From Hsuehochloa calcarea (taxonomy: Eukaryota > Streptophyta > Magnoliopsida > Poales > Poaceae), in contig JAYEVG010000034.1 in NCBI GenBank assembly GCA_036346395.1, forward strand, positions 1 to 64,000: a DNA stretch of 64,000 nucleotides. Reading direction: 5' to 3'. The notes under the pieces are model-generated. The model made no database searches, was not told the DNA's origin, and saw only the letters and a list, made by a program, of their open reading frames with translations. Position numbers and translations under genes: made by a program. Of this stretch, positions 36,390-49,271 are shown piece by piece. How positions within the stretch are numbered: position 1 is the first letter of the stretch; each line of letters starts with the position of its first letter.

Positions 36390-39300
36390 ATTCCATGTGT
36401 TGCAAGCCATATTTCTGCCAGAGTTTCTCGAACACTTGTACGATGAGGACCACCGGTGCAAGCTGTGGATCGCCGGTGACACCGATAGCCCTCCGCCCCT
36501 GGTGCCTCGGGCGGGGAGGGACTACTGGGAGCTGGACGATCACTACGTCCCTATCCTCCGGGACACGGGCTTGTTGCCCTTTGTCGATGATAGAGTCGCC
36601 GATCTTACGAAATAAAATAGAGGAAAATGGTAAATAGTTCTTGGGAGAGAATGAGACCACTCTTTATTGCTATGAACTGGATCCTTTATAGGGGTGCTCT
36701 TGACAAGGCAATGGACTAATCCTAATTACACTAAGCGTAGTGCTTTCTATGCTAATGCTACAGATGAGATCCAATCATCTCTTGATCTTCCGAATTGGAT
36801 TGTCTTGTCCTTCGATCTATCCTCCTGTTGTTCGCGTTCTTTCTTAAGTATTTGATGAAGTGGCGGTAGTTAATCCTGGAAGAGGCACCTGTTGGAAGCG
36901 TCGCGACTGGTCGAAGCGAGGCAACGGTTGATGAAGCATCAACCGTTCGGCGGTTGATGCCTGTGAGACGCTAAACCGCACGGTAGTTTATTGCTAGTGT
37001 CTTGGAACCATAAAACATCACGTGGTATGAAGCCAATATGACATGTACTCCATTCATCACACGGTAAGGAGTATGCTTGGAGCAAAATCCAGATGCCAGC
37101 TCATTGCTTGTACTAGTAGTCATCTGGTCAGGGATTAGGTATAGGACCTTGGCCAACTAGGGTACCTATAAGTAACATCTGGAATCCTTACGATCACTGT
37201 GGTTATTAGCCTTAGGGGTTACAACTCTTACGACCACGGAGGTTGTAGGTTTAGAGATTACGACTCTTACGACCACGATGGTCGTAGGCTTAGGGGTTAC
37301 TACCACAAAGACATATGATCCTTTAATTATGTATTAAAGTAATACATAGAGATTTTAATCCTCGTCACCCTTTGTGAGGCTAGTGTCCGTCGGACGTCGG
37401 ATCACCCTAGATGCCAGCCTGCTATCGGCACTTATCGATAGGTGGAGACCTGAGACGCACACCGTCCACTTTCGGGTGGGGTGAGATGACGGTCACCCTG
37501 CAGGACGTCTCGCTCTTGACGGGTCTCACGATCCGCGGTGAGCCGCTTGTTCCGGCCTCGGTGCGGATGGAAGGTCGAAATGAGCAGCAGCTTGGCCAAC
37601 CTATCCCGGAAAATGTACGTCGTGTCCCCTAAACTTGGCTGAGGCAGTTCAATCAGTGCCCGCAGGGTGCTTCTAATGAGGTCGTTAGGACGCATCTCGT
37701 TGCTTACCTTCTTCACCTCTTTGGTTGGGTCCTGTTTCCAACCACATACGACGATTTTTGCTACCACAGCTTCGTCCTCGTTGCCGAGTCTTTGGTTGAC
37801 ACAGGGCTGAGCCGACGCCTCAGTACAGCTGGGAATCAGTCGTCCTTTATGCAACATTTCGGGGGTTGTGTGATGCATCACGGCGCGGCACCAGTGATAC
37901 TCCCAGCCTGGCCGTCTGCTACGTGCTCCTGCAGCTGTGGAGCTGGGAGCACTTTCCTGTTGGGCGGCCGTCCATCGAAAGAGCGGTGCACCCGTACCCC
38001 GTTCTGCATGATCAGATAGACGGGCCCACCATGGGCTTACAGTGGACTACTGGCCGTCTGCGCTGGGCCAACGAAAGATCGGAGAGGTGCTACTCGTTGT
38101 GCCACAATGAGTTTGAGTCATTGCACGCGAAAGCGACATCATATGGAATCCATGGTATTGAGTGTTTGTGCACACAGTAGCGCCGCACGGGCTGTTCGTG
38201 CAATGCATCTGGGACGTAGCACTGTGGACGACATACTGCCACCTTGTGTTAGCACATATGGTGGAGCCTTACGCACCGACGCGCGTAATACGACAGTTTG
38301 GTGCGTACCAGGTCGTGTCCCCCGGACGACTGGTCCCTGCCGCGAGCCATACACCTGTGAGTGAAATTTCATCCAAGTAATATTTACAGTTCTTACACCT
38401 TCTTTTTTAACATCAATCCTTCCGAAAATGCAGGCAATCGAGACAAGGTGGACATATTCAGGACTGGCGACCAGTGCAGCACTAGTGGACTATGACATGG
38501 ACACAGAGGGCGCACTTGGATGTCTCGTATGAGCTCGTGTGGCATCTGTACGACACTGAGACGTACGGTGTGTACATGGAGTAGTTCGTGCTACAGACGT
38601 GTGCAAGACTCACTATTCCTCAACTAGAGCGCCGGAGGAGGTGACAGCGGAGACGCACCGGCAGAGGCTCCACCACGTGTACAATCGTCACAGTGCTTCG
38701 CGGCGTGATGACACCGTAAGACACTTACAACCTCTTGTCGTTTCATTGACGATATCCGTACTCTTCGTTAATGAACCTGTTATGTATGTCACTATAGTTC
38801 GAGTGAGCGCATTGCATCTTAAGCACATCGGAGGCCGTCATCCACAACTCAGACACAACACTGGCGGGATATCAAAAAAATTTGAAGTACATCTCAGCGC
38901 AGTCGAAGAAGCTAATAAAGAACTTGAGCTGCGGTCGTTCGACGGACGATGTCCTGCGCATTGGGCATGAAGTAGGGGGCGTGCTCACCTGCTAGGTCAC
39001 CACGACCTAGTGAGTCCAGCCAGCGTCGTAGCGTTCCCTATCGGTCATCCGCGACCCAGGCTGGAGGGAAGGTAAGTTATGTACATATCTACATTTTGTT
39101 TTTTTATGTTATGCCTTATATTCTGCTAGCATCATGTCGTTCACTCGCCGCAGGTCCATCGGGATGAATCACTTCTTCCATCCGCACTCGGTACATAGGC
39201 CGATGCTCCCCCTCGGTCATCTGCACTGGACATCCGAGAGGTACAAGGTTCTCAGTTTACGTCCAGAGTGTTTATTGGTACTAACATCGTTCTGTCTTGC

Positions 39301-39835
39301 AGCCTTCAGTTGGCTGTGGGGGTGACGGCCGTGGGGTGACATCCAGTTCACGTCGACCGATGATGAGGACACGGGCTTCCCAGCTCTTGCTAGGGTGCAG
39401 TACATGGCGCCAGGGTAAGGACAATGGCAGCCAGGGTTTGGAGCGTACGCAGGACAGAGCTCCTTCGGGTTCGCTGCCCCACTGTACGTTCAAGGCCAGA
39501 GCTCGGCCTCTAGGTACACGGGAACCCCGTATGTCCAAGGACAGAGCTCATCCGCGCAACCGGAGTTACAGACATCGTACCCTGAGATTGATTTTATGGA
39601 TTCCATCGTTAATGAATTCTTTGGAGGTGTCCCCCAAGCCGACATGCCTCATCACGACAGCTTGTACGCCTACCAGGCTCTGCTAGGCCAGAGTCACCAT
39701 CGTCCACCTCCACCCCCGCCCACTCAACGGTCTTCGTACCCCCTCCGAACCGATACACGCTCTCCGGATCGGTGGATGTATTCCACGGGACATGCTCGAC
39801 GCAAGACCAATACACGCATGCGGGCGCAGCCGTAG
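36390..39835 (+). pseudogene. Plant mobile domain (PMD, MAIN/MAIL1-like) gene, broken
   Basis: Segments match the plant mobile domain: DYWELDDHYVPILRDTGLLP (about 36520-36580), then after an insertion DASLLSALIDRWRPETHTVH-type sequence read across frames, GEMTVTLQDVSLLTGLTIRG (37480-37540), AYLLHLFGWVLFPTTYDD (about 37700-37755), QLWSWEHFPVGRPSIERAV (37926-37990) and GRLRWANERSERCYSL near 38055. The C-terminal part is Pro/Arg-rich (SHHRPPPPPPTQRSSYP), ending at 39835. PMD proteins are a plant family with nuclear members (MAIN, MAIL1) that act with a PP7-like phosphatase in silencing, and with many transposon-borne relatives. Here frame changes, stops and an insertion at about 36600-37400 break it, so it cannot give a full protein. 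Confidence 0.75.
36600..37400. mobile_element. Insertion interrupting the PMD gene
   Basis: PMD homology stops at about 36585 and resumes at about 37410. The intervening 0.8 kb is non-coding, with a repeated TTACGACTCTTACGACCACG-type motif at about 37190-37300. Ends and target duplication could not be fixed, so the class is unknown; an intron is an alternative. Confidence 0.4.
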
Positions 39836-40237
39836 CAGGCAGAGAGCAGTGGCTCAGACGAGTGAGCCATGTTGTATCGTTATGCGATTATGTTTGGGTA
39901 TATTTGTATTCATATTTTGTTTTGCTATATTTGTACGCATATTTTGGTTGTTATGTGTGTACTTCTGCGTCATATTGTATATCGACATCTCCAATAGATT
40001 TGTAATGTAGTTTTTTCCATGCATTCCAAGTCACATGAAATCATGAAACCCTAAGTTTTGAATCCTAAAATCCAAATTTTAGTGACCTAAATCCTACATT
40101 TTTGAGACAATTCTAGAACATATATCAAATTGTCCAAATAGTACACAATCAAGTATACCACGTGAGGAGCCTTCAAAATAAAATTCATAATTTTTGCAGT
40201 ACAATTTCTACATTTACAAATTCTTACAAACAGGACA

Positions 40238-40601
40238 TTGATACGAAATAGCGAGAAAAATCTGAATGAATAAAATTATAGAAAATTTACACAAGCAAGT
40301 ATAATGTGTCGAGAGGCTCTACATAAAATTTTATAATTCTTGAAACTCATTTGCTATATTTTAAAATTTGTACAAACTTCAGCCAAAAACCTAACTAAAC
40401 CCTAACTACCCTAACTAAACCCTAACTCCTAACTAAACCCTACACGTGGTGGCCTGTGGGCGTTGCCGTGCGGCCGCCGTGTGACAACCGTTGCCACACG
40501 GGCGCCGTGGTAGCGAGGGTCGGGCGGGGGATGCTACATGGTGGGTGAGGAGGCCTTTCCCCACGGTGGCCATTAGACAACGGTGCTAGATGTGTAAATA
40601 C
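40238..40601 (-). repeat. Right terminal inverted repeat of the PMD element
   Basis: Inverted partner of 35372-35720. It carries two exact teloboxes (AAACCCTAA at 40397-40405 and 40417-40425) in a CCCTAACTAAA tract. Confidence 0.8.
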
Positions 40602-41435
40602 GTTTTGTGCGTGGTTAATCCTATAAATACAGGTTCAAAAGGTGCTACATTAGCCAAAAAAATCTTGGATCGTGTTAGCCACCGGAGGGAACTCACTTTT
40701 CACATATCGAATTCTACTTCTTTTTCACTTCAACAGTTTCAATAGTTATGTGAAGCTACGAAGACCAATGTCTCAAAATCACAACGGAATAATTGAGCTG
40801 AAACTAAGAAAATCAAGTAACAACCCTCCCCGACCAGTCTGACCAACAAAGAGGTAGGCGGTCTGACCATTCCTCAGGCTGATAGAAAAATTAGCACAAT
40901 TTTGGATCCACAAAAATATATAACTTTTGATCTATAAGTCCAAATCACTTGAATATATCAGACATAACTCAACAAGAACATTAGAAACCTATTCCAAACA
41001 TAGATCGAGACGATCAAAGCCAAGATTTTATGAATTTTTTGATTGAGTGTAAAATGGCTAAAAACCAGGTGAAAACCAAAACTTGATCTAAAAACTTGTT
41101 CGTGGATTAAAGGTGATCAAGATGACCTTAGACCAACTTCCACAAGTCCTAGCAAGCTAAATCACAGCAAAACATCAAGGCAAAACCGCTAGGACACAAG
41201 AACCCAAAATATCAAGAAAGAGAGCAAAAACAAGATACAAATAATCTTTGTACGAAATTGATTGGATTGATATTAAAGAATTTAGGGTTTACAACCACTC
41301 CACCATAGAGGACAAAATCTCACTAAGGAGCACCCAATCCCACAAATTTTCTCTTAATACATCTCTTAAACTCTAGACTACTCTATTCTCTCCGCTTTTC
41401 CCCAAATATCAAATTAGGGTTTCCTATGCTTAGTT
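40602..41435. other. Non-coding, probably retroelement-derived DNA
   Basis: No coding potential. The same texture (CCAGTCTGACCAAC, GGTCTGACCATTC) resumes to the right of the solo LTR at 43013-44150 (CCCGGTCTGACCACC), so both stretches probably belong to one older element split by that LTR. Confidence 0.35.
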
Positions 41436-43007
41436 TGTTGGTGATATGCCCTAGAGGCAATCATAGAGATGATTATATCATGTCTATGTTTATGAGTTAT
41501 TGAATAAATATTATTTTATTCCTCGAATGAATCATCATTGATAAAGATTAACAAGTTGGTGAAGCTCTTTAACTTATATGATGTCGTTCTAAATGTATCC
41601 CTAGTCGGATATCACTGGTTGGAACACTAGTGACTATATCGACCATCACATGTATTGATTAATGACCATATTTCACCGATCATGGATATATGAATATCAA
41701 ATCAATAATGTGAACACATGTTAGATTACATGGTGTTGGATTGACCCACCTTGAGACGCTGCTGAGATTGTTATGATTTTATGTGTCATCAGTTGGTCTC
41801 AAGCAATGATGATATATAATCCTTAGACTTGAGATCAACATGATTTTCTACATGTGTAATAGTACACTTTAGGGTTACCAAACGCTACTCCGTAACTGGA
41901 TAGTTATAAAGGTAGCTTTCAAGTATGCTATGAAACATGCGGAGGAATGTGACTGGTCAGATATGAGATTTACCCCTGCTAACTTATCAAGAGAGATATC
42001 TCTGGGCCCCTCGATATGGTTGGATAAAGAAAGTGCATGGTCATGCCACTAGTGGTCGAAGAGTTCGACCACATGAAGTTATCTGACACTTGATCAAGAA
42101 AGTATTGAATAGTTCATGGATGACATAATATCTCACCTGGAGATCAACCAGATATTGTGAATCAAAATGGGAATACACAAGCAGATCGTTTAGTTCGATC
42201 AAATACGGACTAGTCGTATGGAGATACGAGCTAGTCGTAGACTGCTCGAACATAATCACTAAGTAGTCTAAACCTGGTCATAAGGAGTTACGAACGTGTC
42301 GAGACTAAATATGATCTAGTCGTATAGAGATACGAGCTGGTCATTAGTGATAAGGATCTGGTCGTAGATCATATTGTATTAAGGTTCGTCCGATATTATT
42401 TGTGTGTATCCGGGAATCGTTATGCCCTGCTAGGAACCACTAACGACTCGTGATCGGAAAAGGTTTTCGAGTCACAACCGACTACGCATGAACCTAACGG
42501 GTCACACACTTAACGAGTTAGAACAAACGTGTTCAGATAGGATTCATCATGGGCACTATATAAGGAGATGCATGAGGCTGTTGGGATACATAAGATAGAC
42601 GTGACGTGAGTTGCTCTACCGAACCCCTAGCCGCCATCTTCCTGAGAGCCCTACCGTGCGAGTTGGTGCTAGCACACCAGCGCACAGTGTTCCTTCTTTG
42701 GACATGTGGATACCGTAGAGGCGCTACTACGGTTGATGTTGCACTTGAGGACGATCCACGACCTTGGCGAGGAACTCGATTGGTTACTGAAGGAGACGAT
42801 CGCCACCGAGGACGATTGGCTACACTGGACTATTGACTTCGACCACTTCATCGATGCACTCTACGTTGGTCAGGCTGCTCCAACTCTTCTTCCGCTACAC
42901 TGTGCGTCTGGTGGTAACGATCTATGATCTCTTGCTTGTATGACATCCTGATTTACGTGGTAGAATTTTTAAATTATCATCTAGTGTAGCCTACCCTTAT
43001 CCCTTCA
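41436..43007 (+). mobile_element. Solo LTR, probably copia-type (1.57 kb)
   Basis: It starts TGTTGGTGATATGCCCTAGA and ends CCCTTCA, flanked by exact copies of TAGTT (41431-41435 and 43008-43012). The opening is recognisable as the common TGTTGG...ATGCCCTAGAGGCAAT start of a large cereal LTR family that I associate with Ty1/copia. There is no adjoining internal region or second LTR, so it is a recombination product. Repeated GGTCGTA/ACGAGCTAGTCGTA-type motifs fill 42190-42370. Confidence 0.82.
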
Positions 43008-43012
43008 TAGTT

Positions 43013-44592
43013 GGTGTGCAAATTCTACACCACCCCTTTTATAGTGGAGGTCAGGTCTAGATAGAAACCCTAACAAGCACCCGTTAAAGTCCACATACAA
43101 ACGGGTCTCTCACTAACGCACACTTCTCAAAGTGGATGACGATCCGGTGCTCCCGAATCCGTCTCTTTGTAATATTGTCCTCCTTGCGACCCGCTTCTCT
43201 TTTGTGCCGTCACGTGTCACGGTTTCTCTAAGGTCACCAACCTAGTATTTAGTGAAGATACCAAAATACCCCTTCTTGATCCTTCCATACTTGACCGATT
43301 CCAATCTTGTGAAGCAATATTATGATTCACCATGCGTAGGTTCATCAATGATTTTCCTCATGCCGGCAAGTCTATCCCATCCGGCTCCCACCAGACCGTT
43401 TCAACACTTTGCACCGGATCAAGCCACTTGATGCAACCCGTTGCACTAAACTTCTCGTTTTGTCCATCTTGTGCCTTGCTTGAGTCCAACCAATTCACCG
43501 GCATCCTTGATCATTACGAATCTTGATTTCACCAAACCAAGTCCCGATCGTCCTCGTCGTTGACCGTAGCTGACTTCCAGCTTCCCTGCACAACAATAGA
43601 CCAAGAAATCGATTCTAGCCACAAGTTCTTCGCAACTTTATCACGTTAGACAAAACATGCATCATGCAACACATATGCAATAATTCTATGACTTTTGACC
43701 AAACACAAAATTCAGCACGCCTCTCGTATCGAATCGCCACAATGGTCGGACCCGACGTCGAGCGGTCGACCACCAACCATCGGCCGGTTTGGCCAGTGCC
43801 CCATCGGTAATAAGGCATGCACCGTCTCGACCTCCCGGTCTGACCACCATGGAGTGACTGGGCATACCTCTTCACAAAACCAGAAAAAAAAACCCCTCTT
43901 TGGACTTTCAATTAATCTCTATCTAGTTTCGCGTCTAGTTTCTATTTTCAGTTGCATCTGATGCAAACACATCCCCAAATACTCCCTCACACACAAGTGT
44001 TTGGTGTTCATTTGACCAAACCTGCACCACTGCCACAAACCGCCCCCTATGGCTGGTCAGATCGTCTGAAGCCTGACAACATGCCAACTTTTGCAAAACA
44101 GATAATTCACCTCTCAGACTTTTTGACAACGATGTCAATTGTTCATCACCTAGACTAGGACCAAACCACATGGTCTCTACATGCTCTTAATTTGATATAC
44201 CGTAGAGTATTGTATTTTGGTCATGAGCTCATGATGCCGCGTCATATCAATGACCTAGTGAAGCACATATATTGATCCCCAATCGTATGGCCCTGCTGAC
44301 AGGTGACAAGTCGGCAAGCCATGGCGACGACCCGGTCAATTCTTAGTGGTATACGGCGGGTCAGCGCCTCAGCAGTATATGGAAGAAAGCCTCCAAGGCT
44401 GCAATATACATTTTTGAAAGGGAAACGATGATCCCTAACAAGTTAGCAGCATTCTATACATCCAAGCATTGGTGGTTTGATGTAGTAATTTGGGTAGCTT
44501 AACTGGAAAAGCATCGAGGTTACTCCGGTGATGACTGGTGAGTGGAGTTAAAAGCTCACCCGGCCCTACAATCGAAACGCCCTTATAGGATA

Positions 44593-44625
<33 letters not shown>

Positions 44626-46404
44626 TGCAACATTGCAACATATTCCACATTCCATAGCTGGTGTTTAGGACAAGCATGTTTACTACTGTGGATTCAATGT
44701 CCACACATCCCACCACATTATCCTTCCCAGTGATCCGTTCCATGCCTGATGACATGCAGCATCAACCGCCGGTCCTCACCACTCCGCGCGCGCGCGCGCG
44801 CATTTGTTCCGCTGCGTCAACCTGCCGTCACCGTTGCATTAGGTTTGATCCTCACACGTGCCGCCACCATCTCGTCTACAGCGCCGTCCGGTGCTCGTTT
44901 GCCACTACAAGTTTTATCTTTTTCTCTGGTTTTGAGATAAAAAGATACCACTTTATATGTACTTGGTGGCTCTCTGCTGACCCCCTCTTTTGAGATAAAA
45001 TCTTCCACTACTCTGTACGTCACCTATCACTATTAATTCAGTATTTCCATGTGATCGAGACCGTGCTACAGGTTTTTCCTCGGCATTTCCCTTGAGATCG
45101 ATCGAGACCGTGCAACATTAGAACACACCTTAGCCTAGGCCTTGTGCTTTGCTAGGCGTCTAGCTACCACCTCTTGTTGTGCTTTGCTACATCGATCGAT
45201 CCATCCATCACAAACTTGTGCGTCCAAGTGCAATCTTCACGCCTTTATTGTGTCCATACCGAGTGATCAGGATGTGCGCAGCAATCCGATCAAATTACGT
45301 ATGCCCAATTGCCCATTGCCCACACCGATCTCCATCGCTCCAGCGGCCGCATTCGATCATCAATGGACATCCAGCGACTTATTCCCTCCGGTTACCATCG
45401 CCGTTAATCGCTCACTTAATTTCTCGAATGCAAATCAATCGAAGTGATTGGCACCGACAAATAGTCCTTGTTCATCATTCATCAACATGAACTAAAACCT
45501 AGCTACTGGTGTGTACATATGAAGCTTTCCATAGCTATAGTAAACTTGTCCAATACTTCAACTCAGTACTGCCAGGTATTTGTTTGTGTGACAATCACCG
45601 GTACTGTGTGGTCGTAGACGGCCGTGCGCAAAACTGGTGGAAGAAAGAGGGAAGAACAGAAGACAAGTGGTCCATGGAAAGCGCAGCGACGCGTGTGGCG
45701 TTTAGCCTCGGCTGTGTCCGGTAATGTGGACTTCCCGTGCCGACCGAAAGGGACGCGACAGCCCGGCCGACCAGAGCAAGGACATGGACGAACCCGCCCA
45801 ATACTGTCCATTGGCCTATACTGTTGCATGCGTGGCTCTTACTCCGTTGCTTTTACTCCCGTTCTTTTCATCGGGTTCTCACCAGATTGCGATAACACGA
45901 CCGGATCGATCGATCGGCTTGTAGCTAGCTGCACCAAGTTATTGGCTCGCCGAAACGCGCGGAATCTTTCTTAGGTTACCTCTTTATCCTGTTGCTTCAA
46001 GAGTCTAGCTAGCTAGTGAACTCGTACCTACCTCTCTGATATTTCGGGCCAAAGACGCGAATTTTTTTGATACGTTGGGCCTGCCACTAAGTCTGCACGC
46101 GTTGCTCCCTTACGCGTAGTCACCGAGTTCACTATCAGCATCAACTTTTCAAAGCTAGTAGATTGAATCCATTACCATTAGCAGGAGTATTAAATTTTGC
46201 TATCCGGTGTTTCAGCTTTACCACCATCTTACTCCACCCACAATATAGTGTAGCCTTTCCCCCCTAGCTTGTCCAAGGATGCACGCAGCTCTGCAGCAAC
46301 CATCTTATCTTACTCAAGGAACCTATGTTATCTGATGATACTCCTGCTCATCTGCCAATCGTCTTGCATCATCGTGCATAGTTAATCTACTCAGGAACAC
46401 GGCC
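43013..46404. other. Retroelement-derived then intergenic DNA, no gene recognised
   Basis: To about 44150 the sequence continues the older element flanking the solo LTR. Beyond that it is ordinary intergenic DNA with a GA microsatellite (44605-44625) and a CGCG run near 44786-44801. Open frames at 45142-45974 have no family signature. Confidence 0.35.
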
Positions 46405-49266
46405 TGTAACAGCCCTAAAATCTGGGGCCGTTAAAACTCTTCACAATGGCCTTCGAGATGTGCGATTCAATGCAAAAAGCGATGTCTCAAGCAAACTTAT
46501 ATTATATAAGAGTAAGGTTTAACAACCAGTTTTGACGCAGACAAGGACTTCCAAGCCCAAAGCTAATATAATACAAAACAAAAGAAAAAACACACCACAG
46601 GCACGCTTGGGCACGATCGAGACCTAAAATAGTAGTCACTGCCTTCTAGGGCCCACCAAAATCCTGCTCATTGGGGTTCTCAGCACTTTCCCAATCTTCT
46701 TCTGTGGAGGGGTTGCAGATTTTGCAAGAATGAGTACTACTACCGTACTCAACAAGCCACATGAAAAAGCTAAATAATTACATGCAAGGAGTTCAAAGGA
46801 TGGTTAGGGTTTACCTTAACAGGCATCTGTGGATGTATTTTTGCAGTTTAAAATAGTTTAACTTTAAAACAGTAAAACAATAATAAATAATAACAACAGG
46901 GGTTTCTCCACAACTGCACCAACCAGATTCACATATCAAAAACTCTACTTATGCCTCATGTATTGGAATCACCCAAGAACACAGCTTCATTAACCGGAAG
47001 CACGGTGTATTCGAATACCCTTTGATATACTCTGCAGAGTTGCTCAGCTTTACCCACAAGATACCTCATGCTCGTACTATCAGATCATAGACACGCAACA
47101 TGTTAGCGTCGCATCGAAATTTGAGATAACAAAGCTTTTTCACTGCTCAACCTTTCTAGTCTCTACCCGGTAGGTCCTTACTTCATACAGCCCTTGGGAG
47201 ACTCCACCGGCCGCTGTTATGGATCTTTTACCCCGATGCTGATGAGACCATACCGTTATGAAGACCAGCAAGTGTCCCTATAGGCCCACTCCTGTCCCAC
47301 TCTAGATGTTGTAGATATTCAATTGGAAGAGCAGTGTACTAGGCTAGGGAGTAATGACCACACCTGTGGTTGAGCGATTTTCTGTGTCTGTTACTTTGGC
47401 ACAAGGTTCTTGTCCTTACCAATCTCACAGTGAGACGATATACCAACAGCAACACGTGGCCGTCTATCCTCCAAGCCTTGCCCGCGACTCACTTTTTCCA
47501 ACACAAGTCTATTGGGTTGCCCAACTTCCTGGACACAACCCTCAACTTCAAACCAAAATCATTGGCGAACCGCCAATACTCTCTTTTGATTGATATCCAC
47601 AATTTTGGTGACCAAGCTATTAGCATAGATAATATTTTATATGGACTTGTTAAGGTGAATATGGCTTACAAGAAATCTTAACCTGGTCAAGGTGAATATG
47701 GCCTACAAGTGATAGGTGGGTTTGTATGTGAGGTAATTGGGATTATCTAAACCTCATGGCATTCCAAAGTATTATTTCAATATTTGAAGTAATTGGCACA
47801 AATAATAATGAAAGCAATATTAAATATAAGAACTGTAGGTTCAAAATGATCAAAGAATGTGGCTTACTTTCTTGCACAAAGTCTTGTAGATTCTGGTCTT
47901 GTCTGACGTCTTCTGCAGCTTGGTTTTCAAGATCGTGACCTAACGAGAAACAAAATAATAAAACAACCAAGTAAAATCCGGCTCGACAAGGAATGAGCTG
48001 GTAACAACATGCAAGTAAAAACAAATGAAAAAGAAACATAAAGAAGGGGGTGCGGGAGAGTGGGAATTTATCTGGGTTTAATTTGACTGAACGGAGTGGA
48101 GAAATGGGTTTCTAGGCTCAAAACAGACAAAATGTATATAAGATGCTGAATTAGGGTTTTGCGGATGAATAGTGTTAGATAATGAATAGTGACATTTTAC
48201 TATTCATAGTTGAAAAGTGGTGAATAGTATTATGATCACTGTTCATGGTGATGAATAGTAAAAATTGGATTTTCAGATAAATAGTAGTTTTTGGGTGAAT
48301 GAACAGTAAATGAAATTACTGTGCTATGAATAGTACTAGGCCGAAATGGATAAACAAAGAAAGGCAGCTTCTTATCAGAGCGCCCTAGGCTGGTTCGGTA
48401 GGCCGAACCGTCCCAATGCCGAGCCAAAGGCTGTGGCGCCCGAGCCGGCGACGACGACATTTGCGGAGGCGGCGGTGGCAGACGACGGCGGAGGACGGCA
48501 CTGGGAGCATCACCGAAGCGAGGTGGTTCCATTTTGGGGTTTTGTGGGGGCAGAGGGGTTGCGGAAATGGGGTGGCGACGGCGACCGAGAGGTGGTGGCG
48601 GAGGAGCACGGTCTTGGCGAGCTCCAGCGAGGAAGGTGGGGCGAGGTGGGAGCGGTTGGCGGCGGTGCGGGTGCACGCTGCCGGAGGTGGGAGGAAAGGG
48701 AGGAAGGAGGGCGGCGGATTTTTCCGAAGCGCTCACTTCGGCCGAAGGAAGAGGCGGCGGAAAATCTCCGCAATCCGCCGGCTCTGGGGAAGGAGGGGGC
48801 TAGGGGAGGAGTTGGAGGTGGAGGTGTGGAGATTAGCCAGCCCCGGAGGGCTTTTATAGCCCGGAGAGGCGGTGGCGCCAGTAAGGTGGTCGCGGCAGTA
48901 GAGGCGAGGTGGCGGCGGGGAGAACCTTCGGGCGGCGCCGAGAGGGAGAGGTGGCGGTCGGGGCGGGCCAGGTGGAAGCGGTGAAGGCGGTGGAAGGTTC
49001 TGGAGAGGAGAGGTGGCGCGGGAGGTGGCGGTGACGGCAGCGGCAGGGCGGCGGTGACGAATGGCGCTGACGCGGGGGAGAGAAGATGGGGAAGAAGGAG
49101 CTGGAGGCGGAAGCGCCCTGGAAGAAAGGCGCCTCTGGCTGAGAAAATCAGATTTCCGAAAGAGGAAAGCGGGTTTTCGGTGAAGATTTTTAAAAACGGA
49201 AAGAATTCGAATTTGAACAAAAAGTTTCAATTTTTTTTAAAATATTCAAAACTCAGGGCTATTTCA
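46405..49266 (-). mobile_element. Solo LTR, probably Ty3/gypsy, minus orientation (2.86 kb)
   Basis: The ends TGTAACAGCCCT and AGGGCTATTTCA are inverted, and the pentamer CGGCC is repeated exactly at 46400-46404 and 49267-49271. Read on the minus strand it has a TATA box (GCTATAAAAGCCCTCC, about 48860-48845), a GC-rich leader, and near its end GTTGAGTAC...TACTCATTCTTGC, a motif common near the 3' end of grass gypsy LTRs. Long Ser/Pro- or Gly/Arg-rich open frames inside are compositional. No internal coding region or partner LTR is attached. Confidence 0.8.
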
Positions 49267-49271
49267 CGGCC

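Larger units (their letters stand above)
35372..40601 (+). mobile_element. Long-TIR (Mutator-like) element carrying a plant mobile domain gene
   Basis: The left end GTATTTGCACATCTAG and right end CTAGATGTGTAAATAC are inverted, and similarity continues inward for about 340-385 bases on each side. Shared landmarks, read inward from either end, are GCCACGTAGCATCCCC-like sequence, CCACGTGT, TTAGGAGTTAGGGTTTAG, and AAATTTTAAAATATAG. Long inverted repeats of this kind are typical of Mutator-like elements. The cargo is a broken plant mobile domain gene on the plus strand; no MURA transposase was seen, so movement would need help in trans. A 9-bp target duplication could not be found: ATGTGAAAT and GTTTTGTGC flank the ends. 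The right repeat has a roughly 45-bp segment absent from the left. Confidence 0.75.

Noticed and set aside
35363..40610. 9-bp target duplication for the PMD element
   Set aside because: The flanks (ATGTGAAAT and GTTTTGTGC) do not match, even with shifted ends, so no duplication is claimed.
44470..44580. tRNA-like stretch (TAGCTTAACTGG...)
   Set aside because: Could not be folded into a cloverleaf with anticodon and T-loop; left unannotated.
45142..45974. Open frames of 66-116 codons
   Set aside because: No family motif, no consistent frame and no splice support.
48236..49230. Long open frames on both strands (up to 236 codons)
   Set aside because: They lie in the GC-rich leader of a solo LTR and are repetitive in composition; no domain.
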